Source of the DNA: Hyphomicrobiaceae bacterium | GTDB lineage: Bacteria; Pseudomonadota; Alphaproteobacteria; Rhizobiales; Hyphomicrobiaceae | Length of the DNA stretch: 64,000 nt | Direction of reading: 5' to 3' | Assembly (NCBI GenBank): GCA_030655135.1 | Contig: JAURWC010000022.1 | Location: 62,001 to 126,000 of the forward strand | In this document: positions 36,734 to 45,915 of the stretch, piece after piece | Numbering within the stretch: position 1 is the stretch's first letter | Layout: the number at the start of each line of letters is the position of its first letter | Translations under genes and position numbers: made by a program | Notes under the pieces: generated by a model | Told to the model about the DNA's origin: nothing | The model's input: only the letters and a program-made list of their open reading frames with translations | Database searches by the model: none

Positions 36734-37066
36734 TCACCAACGCCGACGACGGCGCCGACGACGGCTCGGTCCGATGTAGAGACCAATGCCAGGTCCCCAG
36801 CCACCGCCCCACCGCCGACCACGGCGGCTACGACGACGACGACGATACCGGCGAGCCTCTGCGGGCTGCGCGGTCGTAGCCAGAGCCAGACCTGTCACGC
36901 CCGTCAAACCAAGGGCAGTGACACCGTATGAGCCAATCGAGCTCACGGCATAGATCGCGACCATTGCAACGACAGCGATGCCGCTAGCGATGCCGCGTCC
37001 GAGGCTGCGCACGAGAGTCGTTACGCCTCCTACGGTCTTGGCAACGATACCTTCTCCGCTAGTCAT
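36734..37066 (-). CDS. Small membrane protein with Arg-rich tail, unknown
   Basis: 110 residues from MTSGEGIVAKTVGG (37066); a frame 19 codons longer lacks a ribosome site. A hydrophobic pair of segments (about 25-70) is followed by a QPAEARRYRRR run, WGGGWGPGIGLYIG, and a terminal run of eight Arg. The Arg-rich/GGGW layout is common in small Hyphomicrobiales exported proteins of unknown role. It may bind nucleic acid or anionic envelope polymers (inference). Confidence 0.55.
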   Translation of the reverse strand: MTSGEGIVAKTVGGVTTLVRSLGRGIASGIAVVAMVAIYAVSSIGSYGVTALGLTGVTGLALATTAQPAEARRYRRRRRSRRGRRWGGGWGPGIGLYIGPSRRRRRRRRW

Positions 37067-37406
37067 GTATTTTCCACTCCGCGTTTTTGCAGTTTGGGTC
37101 AAGTTGTAACTGGCGAGCGGCAAATCAGTTCGATATCGAGGTCGAATTTCTGATCACTCAGAGAGCCGGGCACCCGTAAAGGACGAGTTGACGCCAGCCA
37201 GGCCACATGACTTGACTTAGAAAGGCTAGCACGCGGACGCAATCGGTGCAATGCAGCCCCTCCTGCTGCAGTGCACACCAACATCACGGAACGATTAAGT
37301 AATTTGAGTTCTCAGACCATCCTCAGCTTAGCTTGAACTTTTGCGGTGGCGGACAAACATGCCAACCGCGAATGACGGCTAATCAAATGATAATAAGGCA
37401 TTGTGA
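37067..37406. other. 340-bp intergenic region without a supported gene
   Basis: It is more AT-rich near the carbamoyltransferase start. A GGAAC at 37288-37292 has a GTT only 15 bases on, so it is not accepted as an EcfG promoter. A minus frame at 37099-37287 lacks a ribosome site and protein-like content. It probably carries divergent promoters. Confidence 0.5.
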
Positions 37407-39224
37407 ATGACCAAGAAGCCTACGTATGTGCTCGGCATTAACGCTTATGACCACGATGTCAGCGCGTGCCTGCTGCGAGACGGAAAGATCGCGGTCGCGA
37501 TCGAAAAAGAGCGGATCACGCGGCGCAAGCATGCCTCCGGCTTCTATGAAGAAGTGGTCGACTATTGCTGCGAAGCCGAAGGCATCCGAGTGCAGGACAT
37601 CGATCTCGTCGTTCGCAATTGCTACGTGCTGACGGTCGAGGATTTGGAAACGCGGCTGCTCTACGAAAACATTCCCGAGTTCATGGATCCGGAAGAGCGC
37701 AAGCTGGCCAAGGATCACCCGCTGCACCTGAAATCTTCCGACAAAATCGTCACGATTTCGCACCACGTGGCGCACGCTTACAGCGCGTTTGCCGCCTGCC
37801 CTTTTGATGAAGGCGTCGTGATGATCGTCGACGGCGTCGGCAGCTATGCCACCGACGTTCACGAGCCGGGGCAGATGACCGAAGGTGTCAATCCGCTGGC
37901 GCGTGAGTCGGAGAGCTACTACCGCTTCAAGGGCAAGGAAATCGAAACGCTCAAAAAAGTCTGGCTGCAGCCGACCCGCGGCTTCCTCAGCGACGAGTTC
38001 TATTTCATGCCCGGCCTGGGGGCGATGTACAGCAAGGTCTCCAGCTACATTTTCGGAGACTGGAACAAGTGCGGCGAGGTCATGGGGCTCGCTCCGTACG
38101 GCCGGCCGAACGCCTTTCCGCCGCTGATCAACATCGTTGATGGCGAGCTGCAGTTTCCGGAGTGGGACAGGTCATTCAACCGGCCGTGGAACATGGACGA
38201 GGATTGGGAAAAGTCGCCAAACCTGCAGCACTGGCAGGACATGGCCTGGCGCATGCAGGATGATTCCGAGAAGGTTTTGATGATGCGCGCCAAGTGGCTG
38301 CGTGAAACGACAGGTGCGCGCAATCTTTGCATCGCGGGGGGCGTGGGTCTGAATTGCGTTGCCAACGGCAAGCTGGTGCGCGATGCCGGATTCGAGAACG
38401 TCTGGGTGCAGCCAGCGGCCGGCGACAACGGCATCGCCATCGGCTGTGCATACTACGGCTACCTAAAGCTGCTCGGCCATGAGCGCAACCACGTCATCAA
38501 CGATGCCTACTTTGGCATGGACTATCCGGCGCTGGCCACGCGCGAGGATGCGGCGCAGACCCGCTACAAGCTCGACATCAAGGTCAAGCACAGTGATGAC
38601 ATCTGCGCTGAAACGGCGAAGCTGCTGACCGAAGGCAAGGTGTTCGGCTGGTATCAGGGCCGCGGCGAATTCGGCCCGCGTGCGCTCGGCAACCGCAGCA
38701 TTCTGGTCGATCCGCGCAAGCCTGAAATGAAGGATATCGTCAACAAGCGCGTGAAACACCGGCAGGCCTTCCGGCCGTTCGCGCCGATCGTCATCGCGGA
38801 ACGGGCGGCGGAGATCTTCGAAGGCGAAGAAGATTCGCCGTTCATGCTGCTTGCCAAGCGCGTGCTGCCGGAATGGCTGGATCGCGTACCCGCAATCGTG
38901 CACGTCGACGGCACCGCGCGCGTCCAAACGATTACCCAGGAGCAGAACCCCAAGACGTACAGGCTGTTGAAAGAGTTCGAGGCGCTGACAGGTGTGCCCG
39001 TGCTGCTCAACACGTCATTCAACGTCAAGGGCGAGCCAATCGTCGAGACGCCCGAGGATGCTATCGATTGCTTTCTGTCTACAGGCTTCGACTATCTGGC
39101 GCTGCACGACATGCTGATCGAGAAAACGTCGATGCACCATGCACTGGCTCCGGCTCGGCGCACGTTCCACGAAATCCAGACGATGGTGCGGCGTGGCCTT
39201 TATCCTCCATCTGACAGCGATTGA
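37407..39224 (+). CDS. Carbamoyltransferase (NodU/CmcH/TobZ family)
   Basis: 605 residues. The N-terminal Kae1/HSP70-like domain has GINAYDHDVSACLL at the start and the metal-binding SHHVAHAYSAF (about 117-127); the C-terminal YrdC-like carbamoyl-transfer domain shows GEFGPRALGNRSIL (about 420-432), FRPFAPIV and LLNTSFNVKGEPI. The enzyme makes carbamoyl-adenylate from carbamoyl phosphate and passes it to a hydroxyl. No antibiotic, Nod-factor or lipopolysaccharide cluster adjoins it, so the acceptor is unknown. Confidence 0.9.
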   Translation: MTKKPTYVLGINAYDHDVSACLLRDGKIAVAIEKERITRRKHASGFYEEVVDYCCEAEGIRVQDIDLVVRNCYVLTVEDLETRLLYENIPEFMDPEERKLAKDHPLHLKSSDKIVTISHHVAHAYSAFAACPFDEGVVMIVDGVGSYATDVHEPGQMTEGVNPLARESESYYRFKGKEIETLKKVWLQPTRGFLSDEFYFMPGLGAMYSKVSSYIFGDWNKCGEVMGLAPYGRPNAFPPLINIVDGELQFPEWDRSFNRPWNMDEDWEKSPNLQHWQDMAWRMQDDSEKVLMMRAKWLRETTGARNLCIAGGVGLNCVANGKLVRDAGFENVWVQPAAGDNGIAIGCAYYGYLKLLGHERNHVINDAYFGMDYPALATREDAAQTRYKLDIKVKHSDDICAETAKLLTEGKVFGWYQGRGEFGPRALGNRSILVDPRKPEMKDIVNKRVKHRQAFRPFAPIVIAERAAEIFEGEEDSPFMLLAKRVLPEWLDRVPAIVHVDGTARVQTITQEQNPKTYRLLKEFEALTGVPVLLNTSFNVKGEPIVETPEDAIDCFLSTGFDYLALHDMLIEKTSMHHALAPARRTFHEIQTMVRRGLYPPSDSD

Positions 39225-39474
39225 GGCGCGTCAAAGCAAAATGTCGACGACAGGTCACCAGGCTATTTTGCGGTGTTGCAAGCTGCGCAACGGCTAGCCG
39301 CATTGTCATTGCGTCGGACGATCACCGATGGATCAAGGTCGCGCAGCGCAGCCTTTAGCGAGCCTGAAAACTGTTGTCACGAGGTTGGCAATAGCATTGC
39401 CTGCTGCCCTGTGCAGATTTGGCTAAGCCGAAAGCGTGGTCGCGTACGCGGCTGCCGGTGAGAGGACATGAGAG

Positions 39475-40398
39475 ATGCTAACACGCCGTACGCTTCTGGG
39501 ATCGACGTCGATGGCTGCTGCGATGGTGCTGATGCCGAAGATCGGGCTAAGCAATGCGGCGAGCGCTGGCGGCGCATTCGAAATGCGCGCGATCCCTTCG
39601 ACTGGAGAGAAAATTCCCGTCATCGGCATGGGCACATCGGGCAGCTTCGAGGTAAGCCCCGGCTCTCCTGAGTATGACGCGTTGAAGGACGTGCTGAAGG
39701 TGTTCTTTGACGGTGGTGGCACGGTGATCGACACGGCGCCGACCTACACCAATGCAGAGGACGTGCTGGGCGCGTTGCTGGCCGAGCAGAACCTGCGGGA
39801 CAAGTGCTGGCTGGCCACCAAGCTTTCGGGCGTATCCGGCCGCGAGGAGGGCCTGGCGCAATTTGCGGAGTCGCTGAAGCGGCTCAAGACCGACAAGGTG
39901 GAATTGCTGCAGGTCCACAATCTGCGTGATACGGAAACACAACTGGCGCTGGCCAACGAGCTCAAGAAGGAAGGCAAGGTGCGTTACGTGGGGCTGACGC
40001 ACTACGTCGAGTCAGCCCACGATGAATTGGCCGGGCTGGTGGCCAAGTTGAAACCCGACTTCCTTCAGATCAACTACTCCGTAACCACGCGCGGCGCCGA
40101 GAAGCGCGTGCTGCCGGAGGCCAAGGCCAACGGCGTCGCGGTGATGATCAATCGCGCATTCAACGATGGGAAGCTGTTCGCCCAAGTGAAGGACAAGCAG
40201 CTCCCGGCTTGGGCCGCAGAGGCAGGCGTTACGTCATGGGCGCAAGCGTTCCTGAAATTCGTAATAAGCCATCCGGCTGTAACCGTCGTGATCCCCGCAA
40301 CCGGCAAGCCGAACCGTCAGGCTGACAATCTGCTGGCCGGTAAAGGCCCACAGCTAAACGAAACACAGCGCGCATCGCTCATCGAGCTGTTGGCCTGA
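39475..40398 (+). CDS. Tat-exported aldo/keto reductase
   Basis: 307 residues. A twin-arginine signal (TRRTLLGSTSMAAAMVLMP) precedes an aldo/keto reductase barrel with VIDTAPTYTNAEDVLG (Asp and Tyr), KLSG and HNLRD (Lys and His region in WLATKLSG and LLQVHNLRD). Export of an NADPH-type enzyme is notable because periplasmic NADPH is absent; folded export with bound cofactor is what Tat allows. It is 3 bp from the next gene, so they are co-transcribed. Confidence 0.83.
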   Translation: MLTRRTLLGSTSMAAAMVLMPKIGLSNAASAGGAFEMRAIPSTGEKIPVIGMGTSGSFEVSPGSPEYDALKDVLKVFFDGGGTVIDTAPTYTNAEDVLGALLAEQNLRDKCWLATKLSGVSGREEGLAQFAESLKRLKTDKVELLQVHNLRDTETQLALANELKKEGKVRYVGLTHYVESAHDELAGLVAKLKPDFLQINYSVTTRGAEKRVLPEAKANGVAVMINRAFNDGKLFAQVKDKQLPAWAAEAGVTSWAQAFLKFVISHPAVTVVIPATGKPNRQADNLLAGKGPQLNETQRASLIELLA

Positions 40399-40401
40399 TC
40401 C

Positions 40402-41697
40402 ATGTTCGATCGCGCAGCGGCCCTCCTCAAGATCGAACGCAGCGAGGCGCCGGCCGTTCTGGCGGGCGCTGCCATGTTCTTCCTGCTGTTCACCGGCTAC
40501 TTCATGCTGCGGCCGGTGCGCGAGACAATGGGTATTGCGGGCGGCATTGAGAATTTGCAGTGGCTTTTCACGGCGACCTTCGTTGCCACGCTCGTCGCGC
40601 TACCGCTGTTCGGGTGGATCGCGTCGAAGGTGCCGCGGCGGCAGATCCTGGCCTGGACGTATGGGTTCTTTATCGTCAACCTGTTGTGCTTCGCAGTCTT
40701 GTTCTCCAGCAACGCGGACGACTTGTGGGCAGCGCGGACGTTCTATGTCTGGCTGTCGGTGTTCAACCTGCTGGCGATCTCGCTTGCCTGGAGCGTTCTG
40801 GTCGATCTGCTCGCGGTGCCCGAGGCCAAGCGGCTTTTTGCAATCATTGCAGCGGGCGCGAGCTTGGGCGGACTGGCTGGCCCGGTGCTGGGAACGCTCC
40901 TGGTCGCGCCGCTCGGTCATTCGGGACTGGTGGGCCTGTCTGCGCTTTTGTTGACTGGCAGCACGGCACTCGCAGAATTTCTGCACCGATGGCGTGATCG
41001 GTATCCGCCGTCCCAGCCAGGGCAGCCGACGCGCGCGGAGCCACTTGGCGGCAATGTGTTCGCGGGTGCTACCGACGTGTTCCGCTCGGGCTATCTCACG
41101 ATGATCGCGCTTTTCGTCGTGCTGCTGGCGGTCGTGACGACCTTTCTCTATTTCGAACAGGCCCGGCTCGTGAAGGAAACCTTTCCGGACAAGGTGCAGC
41201 AGACGCAGGTGTTCGGCATGATCGACATCGCCGTCCAGTCGCTCACGCTGGCCGTGCAGGTGCTGCTGACCGGCCGCATCGCGACGCGCTTCGGGATTGG
41301 TGCGCTACTCGTTTTCGTTCCACTGATCATGGCGGCGGGCTTCCTGTGCCTGGCCGTAGCGCCGGTATTCGCCGTACTTGCGTTCGTGATGATCGTGCGC
41401 CGCGTCGGAGAATACGCCCTTGTGAGGCCCGGCCGCGAAATGCTGTTTACCGTCGTGCCCCCCGAACAGAAGTATAAGGCGAAGAACTTCATCGATACCG
41501 CGGTTTATCGCGGCGGCGATGCAGTGGGCGGCTGGATCAAGCGGGGGCTCGACATCCTCGCGGATCATCCCGCCGCAGCCATGCTGATCGGTGCAGGTGT
41601 TGCGCTGATGTGGGCATTGACCGGCGGCTATCTGGGGCGGCGGCAGCTAGAGAAAGACCGGCAGTTGCGTGTCTCGACTGAGGCCACGCCAGCCTGA
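40402..41697 (+). CDS. MFS / NTP-NDP-exchange-like transporter
   Basis: 431 residues, about 12 membrane helices. The AAMFFLLFTGYFMLRPVRETMGIAGG start and the RRVGEYALVRPGREMLFTVV segment match the ADP/ATP translocase-like (TlcA-related) carriers found in free-living bacteria as well as in obligate parasites. Its cargo here is probably not ATP; it is unknown. It is coupled to the Tat aldo/keto reductase and followed 113 bp later by aguA. Confidence 0.75.
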   Translation: MFDRAAALLKIERSEAPAVLAGAAMFFLLFTGYFMLRPVRETMGIAGGIENLQWLFTATFVATLVALPLFGWIASKVPRRQILAWTYGFFIVNLLCFAVLFSSNADDLWAARTFYVWLSVFNLLAISLAWSVLVDLLAVPEAKRLFAIIAAGASLGGLAGPVLGTLLVAPLGHSGLVGLSALLLTGSTALAEFLHRWRDRYPPSQPGQPTRAEPLGGNVFAGATDVFRSGYLTMIALFVVLLAVVTTFLYFEQARLVKETFPDKVQQTQVFGMIDIAVQSLTLAVQVLLTGRIATRFGIGALLVFVPLIMAAGFLCLAVAPVFAVLAFVMIVRRVGEYALVRPGREMLFTVVPPEQKYKAKNFIDTAVYRGGDAVGGWIKRGLDILADHPAAAMLIGAGVALMWALTGGYLGRRQLEKDRQLRVSTEATPA

Positions 41698-41810
41698 TAC
41701 GATTCTTAACCAATCCTTGCTGCACAAAAGCTGTTGTAAAGCCGTCGTACGCTGCGCATCTAGTAGCCGCGGCCTACATCGGGTTGCATCAGCCTTGACG
41801 AAGGATGCCG

Positions 41811-42833
41811 ATGGCACTGACCGATACAGCATTGAAAGTAACCGTGCCGGCCGAGTGGGCGCCGCAGACCGCGATCTGGACGGCGTGGCCGGCAGACGCC
41901 AGCGAATGGAACGACGACCTGGCTTCGCCACGGGCAGACGTCGCGGCGCTGGTGCACGCGCTGGCGGAGCACAATGTCGTTCGCGTGCTGGCGAATGGCG
42001 AGGAAGCCGTTGCATCTGCGCACGCTGCGCTCCGCAGCGCGGCCGAGGTCGTGCCCGCGCGCTATGGCGATATCTGGCTGCGGGATACGGGACCGATTTT
42101 CGCCTCGACGCCCGAGGGCAAAGTGGCGCTGCGCTTTGCCACGAACAGCTGGGGCGGCAAGTACGACTTGCCGGACGATGCGACCGTTGGCGACGATGTC
42201 GCCAGGATTGCTGGCAAGCCGATCAAGCGGTTTGAATTCGTGCTGGAGGGCGGCGCCGTCGACCACGATGGCGAAGGCACCATCCTGACGACGCGACAGA
42301 CGTTGCTCAATCCCAACCGGAACGGCTGGAGCAAGGCGCAGGCCGAGGAAGCCCTGGCGCTGGCGTTTGGTGCGCGCAAGATCATCTGGATCGACGAAGG
42401 CCTCGCCAACGATCACACCGATGGACACATCGACAACATCGCGCGGTTCGTGGGGCCGGGGCGTGTCGTGTGCCAGGCCCCGGCGGGAACCGATGATCCC
42501 AATGCGGACACGTTGAACGCGATCGCCCGCGCGTTGGAAGATGCGACAGACGCGGCGGGCCGTAAGCTTGAGGTCATCCGCATTCCTGGTGTCGGCCTCT
42601 ACAAGAATAAGCTGGGCGACGTTTCGCCGGCTTCGCATATGAATTTCATCATCGGCAACGGCGTTGTCGTGGTGCCGGTGTATGGCACGCCAACGCAAGA
42701 CGCGGCACTCGCCGCATTGCAGGATGTGTTCAGCGACCGCCGCGTCGTCGGCGTGGACTCTCGCGGGCTGATCGGCTGCGGGTTGGCGGGTGGTGGGTCG
42801 TTCCATTGCATAACGCAGCAGGAGCCGCGCTGA
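41811..42833 (+). CDS. aguA: Agmatine deiminase
   Basis: 340 residues from the ATG at 41811, which has an AAGGA site at proper spacing; an ATG six bases earlier (41805) overlaps that site. The guanidine-modifying fold shows RYGDIWLRDTGP, EGGAVDHDGEGT, NDHTDGHIDN and the nucleophile Cys333 in SFHCITQQ. It converts agmatine to N-carbamoylputrescine and ammonia. Its stop overlaps the aguB start (TGATG). No arginine decarboxylase is in the window. Confidence 0.92.
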   Translation: MALTDTALKVTVPAEWAPQTAIWTAWPADASEWNDDLASPRADVAALVHALAEHNVVRVLANGEEAVASAHAALRSAAEVVPARYGDIWLRDTGPIFASTPEGKVALRFATNSWGGKYDLPDDATVGDDVARIAGKPIKRFEFVLEGGAVDHDGEGTILTTRQTLLNPNRNGWSKAQAEEALALAFGARKIIWIDEGLANDHTDGHIDNIARFVGPGRVVCQAPAGTDDPNADTLNAIARALEDATDAAGRKLEVIRIPGVGLYKNKLGDVSPASHMNFIIGNGVVVVPVYGTPTQDAALAALQDVFSDRRVVGVDSRGLIGCGLAGGGSFHCITQQEPR

Positions 42834-43693
42834 TGGCCAATCGCATGATCACGGTCGCTGGCATCCAGACGTCGTATGGGCACGACCTGAAGGACAACAT
42901 CACCAAGACAGAAGGTTTCGTGCGCGAGGCCGCAAAGCTCGGCGCGCAGGTCATCCTGCCGTCCGAGCTGTTCCAGGGCATTTATTTCTGCACGCACCAG
43001 AATCCGAAGTGGTTCGACACCGCGCATCCCGTGCACGACCATCCGTGCGTGACCGCGCTCGCCAAGTTGGCGAAGGAGCTGAAGGTCGTCATACCCATCT
43101 CGTTCTTCGAGAAGGATGGCCCGCGGTATTACAACAGCATCGCCATCGCCGATGCGGACGGCGACATTCTCGGCGTCTACCGTAAGAGCCATATTCCGGA
43201 CGGCCCGGGCTATCAGGAGAAATACTACTTCCGGCCCGGCGACACCGGGTTCAAGGCCTGGGCGACCAAGCACGGCCGCATCGGCGTTGGCATCTGCTGG
43301 GACCAGTGGTACCCGGAGAGCGCGCGCGCCATGATGCTACAGGGTGCCGAGGTGCTGTTTTATCCGACCGCGATCGGTTCCGAGCCTTACGACAGCGCGT
43401 TGGAGACACACAAGCAGTGGCAGCGAGCCATGCAGGGGCACGCCGTTTCAAATGCCGTTCCAATTGTGGCCGCCAACCGGTTCGGGTTGGAAAACAATGA
43501 CGGCATCCAGCAGAAGTTCTATGGCCATTCGTTCATCACGGACCACCGGGGCGACCTCGTTGAACACGCGGGCGCCGCCGACGACGCGGTTCTGGTGCAT
43601 ACGTTCGATCTCTCCATGATCGAAAGCTACCGCGCCGACTGGGGCTTTTTCCGCGACCGGCGGACGGACCTTTACGCTACCAGTATCATTTAA
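42833..43693 (+). CDS. aguB: N-carbamoylputrescine amidase
   Basis: 286-residue nitrilase-superfamily enzyme with catalytic Glu45 (LPSELFQG), Lys118 (YRKSHIPDGPGY) and Cys155 (GICWDQWYPE). It hydrolyses N-carbamoylputrescine to putrescine, CO2 and ammonia. TGATG overlap with aguA means translational coupling. With aguA it completes the agmatine-to-putrescine route. Confidence 0.93.
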   Translation: MANRMITVAGIQTSYGHDLKDNITKTEGFVREAAKLGAQVILPSELFQGIYFCTHQNPKWFDTAHPVHDHPCVTALAKLAKELKVVIPISFFEKDGPRYYNSIAIADADGDILGVYRKSHIPDGPGYQEKYYFRPGDTGFKAWATKHGRIGVGICWDQWYPESARAMMLQGAEVLFYPTAIGSEPYDSALETHKQWQRAMQGHAVSNAVPIVAANRFGLENNDGIQQKFYGHSFITDHRGDLVEHAGAADDAVLVHTFDLSMIESYRADWGFFRDRRTDLYATSII

Positions 43694-43782
43694 GCCTCAC
43701 CCTCGACAAACTGCGCTCGGCTTGCAACCTCAGTAGCCGGAGTGCGTTACGCGTTTGGTGCAATTGCGACCCTGGGGGGCTT

Positions 43783-44169
43783 ATGACGAGCGAACAGCTG
43801 CGCGTATTCATTGCCGAGGATGACGAGCTGATCCTTATGGTGCTGGAAGATATTCTTGACGAACTTGGTTGCAAAGTCGTGGGCACCGCAGCTTCGGTCA
43901 AGGGTGCGCTGTCATTAATAGACAGCGAACCATTCGACGTGGCGATCGTCGACGTGAAGCTGAATGATGGATCTGTCGAGCCGTTTGCAGATGAGTTGGC
44001 GAAGCGGAGAATACCCTTCGCGCTCGCCACCGGATTTGCATCTCAAGATTTGATCGCGCGATATCGTGGTTGTCCGGTTCTGCATAAACCGTACATGATG
44101 GACGACGTGCGCAAAGCGCTGGCAAAGCTGCCAGCGCCGGTTGCTGAGACGGCGGCAAGCGGCGCTTAG
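43783..44169 (+). CDS. Single-domain response regulator
   Basis: 128 residues, receiver domain only. Acidic pocket Asp13-Asp14 (FIAEDDEL), phospho-acceptor Asp57 (AIVDVKL), Lys102 (LHKPYM). No output domain and no histidine kinase nearby, so it would act through protein contacts or as a phosphate sink, perhaps with an HWE-type kinase as is common in this order. It overlaps the convergent hydrolase gene by 4 bases at the 3' ends. Confidence 0.83.
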   Translation: MTSEQLRVFIAEDDELILMVLEDILDELGCKVVGTAASVKGALSLIDSEPFDVAIVDVKLNDGSVEPFADELAKRRIPFALATGFASQDLIARYRGCPVLHKPYMMDDVRKALAKLPAPVAETAASGA

Positions 44170-44897
44170 CCCGCCCTTCGCGCTTCGGGGATGTTGTGCA
44201 GATCGCCATTGCCGGCGCGGCTTAGAGCGCGCATGCCTTCCACCATCGTCAAGACATGGCCGCGGTTCAAAACGCGGCGCTCTATGTGTGGATAGTGCTC
44301 TTTCAGCGCATCGTGGAGCGCGTGGCGGCGTGCTTCGGGAACGTAGAGATCGCTGTTGCCGAAGATGAAGACGCTGCGCTTGTCGATGTTACTCAGATTT
44401 TCGATCGGATTGGTGCCGACCATCGTCTCAGTGAACGCTTCGAGGGTATAGCCCTTGCTGGTTGCACGTTCGCGGATAACTGCTGACGCTGGGCTTTCCC
44501 AGAGCATGCGCGGGCCATGATCCGCCGATGCCATCGAGTACAGCCGCGCGCCGAGCATATTTGCCAGCACCGTCGCTGGCGCACTGCCCATGCTCAAGCC
44601 GACGACCGTTAGCAGCTTCTGATGGCCCGTCTTGGACGTGAGGTGCATGGCGTCGCCGACAAGACGCTGCATGGCGACCTTACAAAGATGTGGCTCGGAA
44701 CTAACGATCGCGTAGGGCATCTCGTAGCAGGCGAGAAAATCGCGCGGCACCAAGCCTAGCTTCTGAGCCAGCTCGAACGGCGTCTTCCAAGGTAGGTAGC
44801 AAATTACGTTGGAGCGCGGGTTTCCCAGCACGCGACGATAATTCAGGCACAGGTCGTCGCCGTCTTTACCTGCCCCAAGAAGAAGTGCGTCTAACAC
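44166..44897 (-). CDS. Alpha/beta hydrolase
   Basis: 243 residues. Ser102 in VGLSMGSAPA is the nucleophile elbow, Asp183 (FGNSDLYVP) and His214 (NRGHVLTM) complete the triad. The N-terminus (LLLGAGKDGDDLCLNYRRVLGNPRSNVICYLPWKTPF) lacks the common HG oxyanion motif. Substrate unknown. Upstream lies a 420-bp region without a supported gene. Confidence 0.7.
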   Translation of the reverse strand: MLDALLLGAGKDGDDLCLNYRRVLGNPRSNVICYLPWKTPFELAQKLGLVPRDFLACYEMPYAIVSSEPHLCKVAMQRLVGDAMHLTSKTGHQKLLTVVGLSMGSAPATVLANMLGARLYSMASADHGPRMLWESPASAVIRERATSKGYTLEAFTETMVGTNPIENLSNIDKRSVFIFGNSDLYVPEARRHALHDALKEHYPHIERRVLNRGHVLTMVEGMRALSRAGNGDLHNIPEARRAG

Positions 44898-45258
44898 GGA
44901 GCCCCCACTACTTTCGATCCGAATTTATTGAATTCGTGCTGCCTAAGTTGGTTCCTTGGCAGGTCACGACGCAGCAATTTCATAAGCTGTAAATTGGCGC
45001 ATCGCCATTCGCGGCGTTCGCTTAACGGTGAATTTAGACCGTGTTTGGGCGCGCAAATGCGGCAAGGCGATGGGTCTCGTTGTCGCGGCTCTGAACGCGC
45101 ACAATACTTTACGGAGTCAGGGTTTGCCACCAGCGGGCTAAATCGCTCCGGCTGTGCAAGCCTCTAATGTCCGTGCAGCCGCGATAGCAATCAACGGCAC
45201 CGTCATTGCCGAGAGGTCCAAACCTGTGCAGCGGCGTGGCGGGTCGTGATGCAAAAAA
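44898..45258. other. Intergenic region without a supported gene
   Basis: Short frames exist on both strands (44928-45167 plus, 44891-45130 minus) but neither has a ribosome site or protein-like composition, and they overlap each other. No tRNA cloverleaf was seen. The right end adjoins the HU terminator. Confidence 0.45.
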
Positions 45259-45290
45259 GAAGCGCCGCGGTTGGGCTGCCGCGGCGCTTC
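45259..45290 (-). terminator. Factor-independent terminator of the HU gene
   Basis: Arms GAAGCGCCGCGG and CCGCGGCGCTTC (12 bp, perfect) around an 8-nt loop, followed on the minus strand by a T-run (TTCTTTTTTGC). A textbook strong terminator. Confidence 0.88.
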
Positions 45291-45317
45291 GTTCGTGTTC
45301 CGCACTTCAGAAAGCGA

Positions 45318-45674
45318 TTAGATCGCTTCCTTCAGTTCCTTGGCGGCGCGGAAGGCGACTTTCTTCGACGCCTTGATCTTGATCGCTTCGCCCGTTGCAG
45401 GGTTGCGGCCCATGCGAGCGGCGCGCTTGCGAACCTGCAGCGTGCCGAGGCCGGCGAGACGCAGGCGGGCGCCCTTCTTGAGATGCTTGGTGATCGTGGC
45501 AATCAAGTCTGCCATGATCTCGTTAGCCTGCTTCTTGTTGAGGCCGTGCGTTTCCGACAGAGCGACCGCCATGTGGCGGAGCGTAACGGTGTCGGCCTTG
45601 ACGGCGGTCTTCGCTGCAGACTTGGCTGCGGCCTTCGCCGGAGTCTTCGTGACTGTCTTCTTCGTGGCTTTCAT
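45318..45674 (-). CDS. HU-family DNA-binding protein with Lys/Ala-rich N-terminal arm
   Basis: 118 residues, about 28 longer than standard HU. Residues 1-27 (KATKKTVTKTPAKAAAKSAAKTA) form a histone-H1-like basic arm, followed by the HU fold with LRLAGLGTLQVRKRAARMGRNPATGEAIKIKASKKVAFRAAKELKEA. Such extended HU proteins are found in alphaproteobacteria and bind DNA non-specifically. Strong terminator downstream; an AT-rich 240-bp leader upstream. Confidence 0.88.
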   Translation of the reverse strand: MKATKKTVTKTPAKAAAKSAAKTAVKADTVTLRHMAVALSETHGLNKKQANEIMADLIATITKHLKKGARLRLAGLGTLQVRKRAARMGRNPATGEAIKIKASKKVAFRAAKELKEAI

Positions 45675-45915
45675 TGGTTCAATCCCCGCTCTTTGAGCAC
45701 TTGCATTTGTTGATGCACATATCTGATTTGTTTGTGTTTATTGTTTTTCATTGATTCTGGTAGTGGGTCGAAGCGAAAAAACCCGCACAGCGCGCGATTT
45801 GTTGCTCAAGGGATACGTTTTTGCACGTTTTACAGGGGTTTTTACTCGTTCGGCGCGAGTTGCGCAGTAAAACTGGGCCTATCTGCACGCCGTGTCCCAT
45901 AAGCAAGACGCTGAC

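Noticed and set aside
37288-37310. GGAAC followed by GTT before the carbamoyltransferase gene
   Set aside because: The spacing is only 15 bases to GTT; EcfG promoters need about 17-18, so it is treated as chance.
44891-45167. Overlapping short frames on both strands between the hydrolase and HU genes
   Set aside because: No ribosome sites, no protein-like patterns, and they exclude each other.
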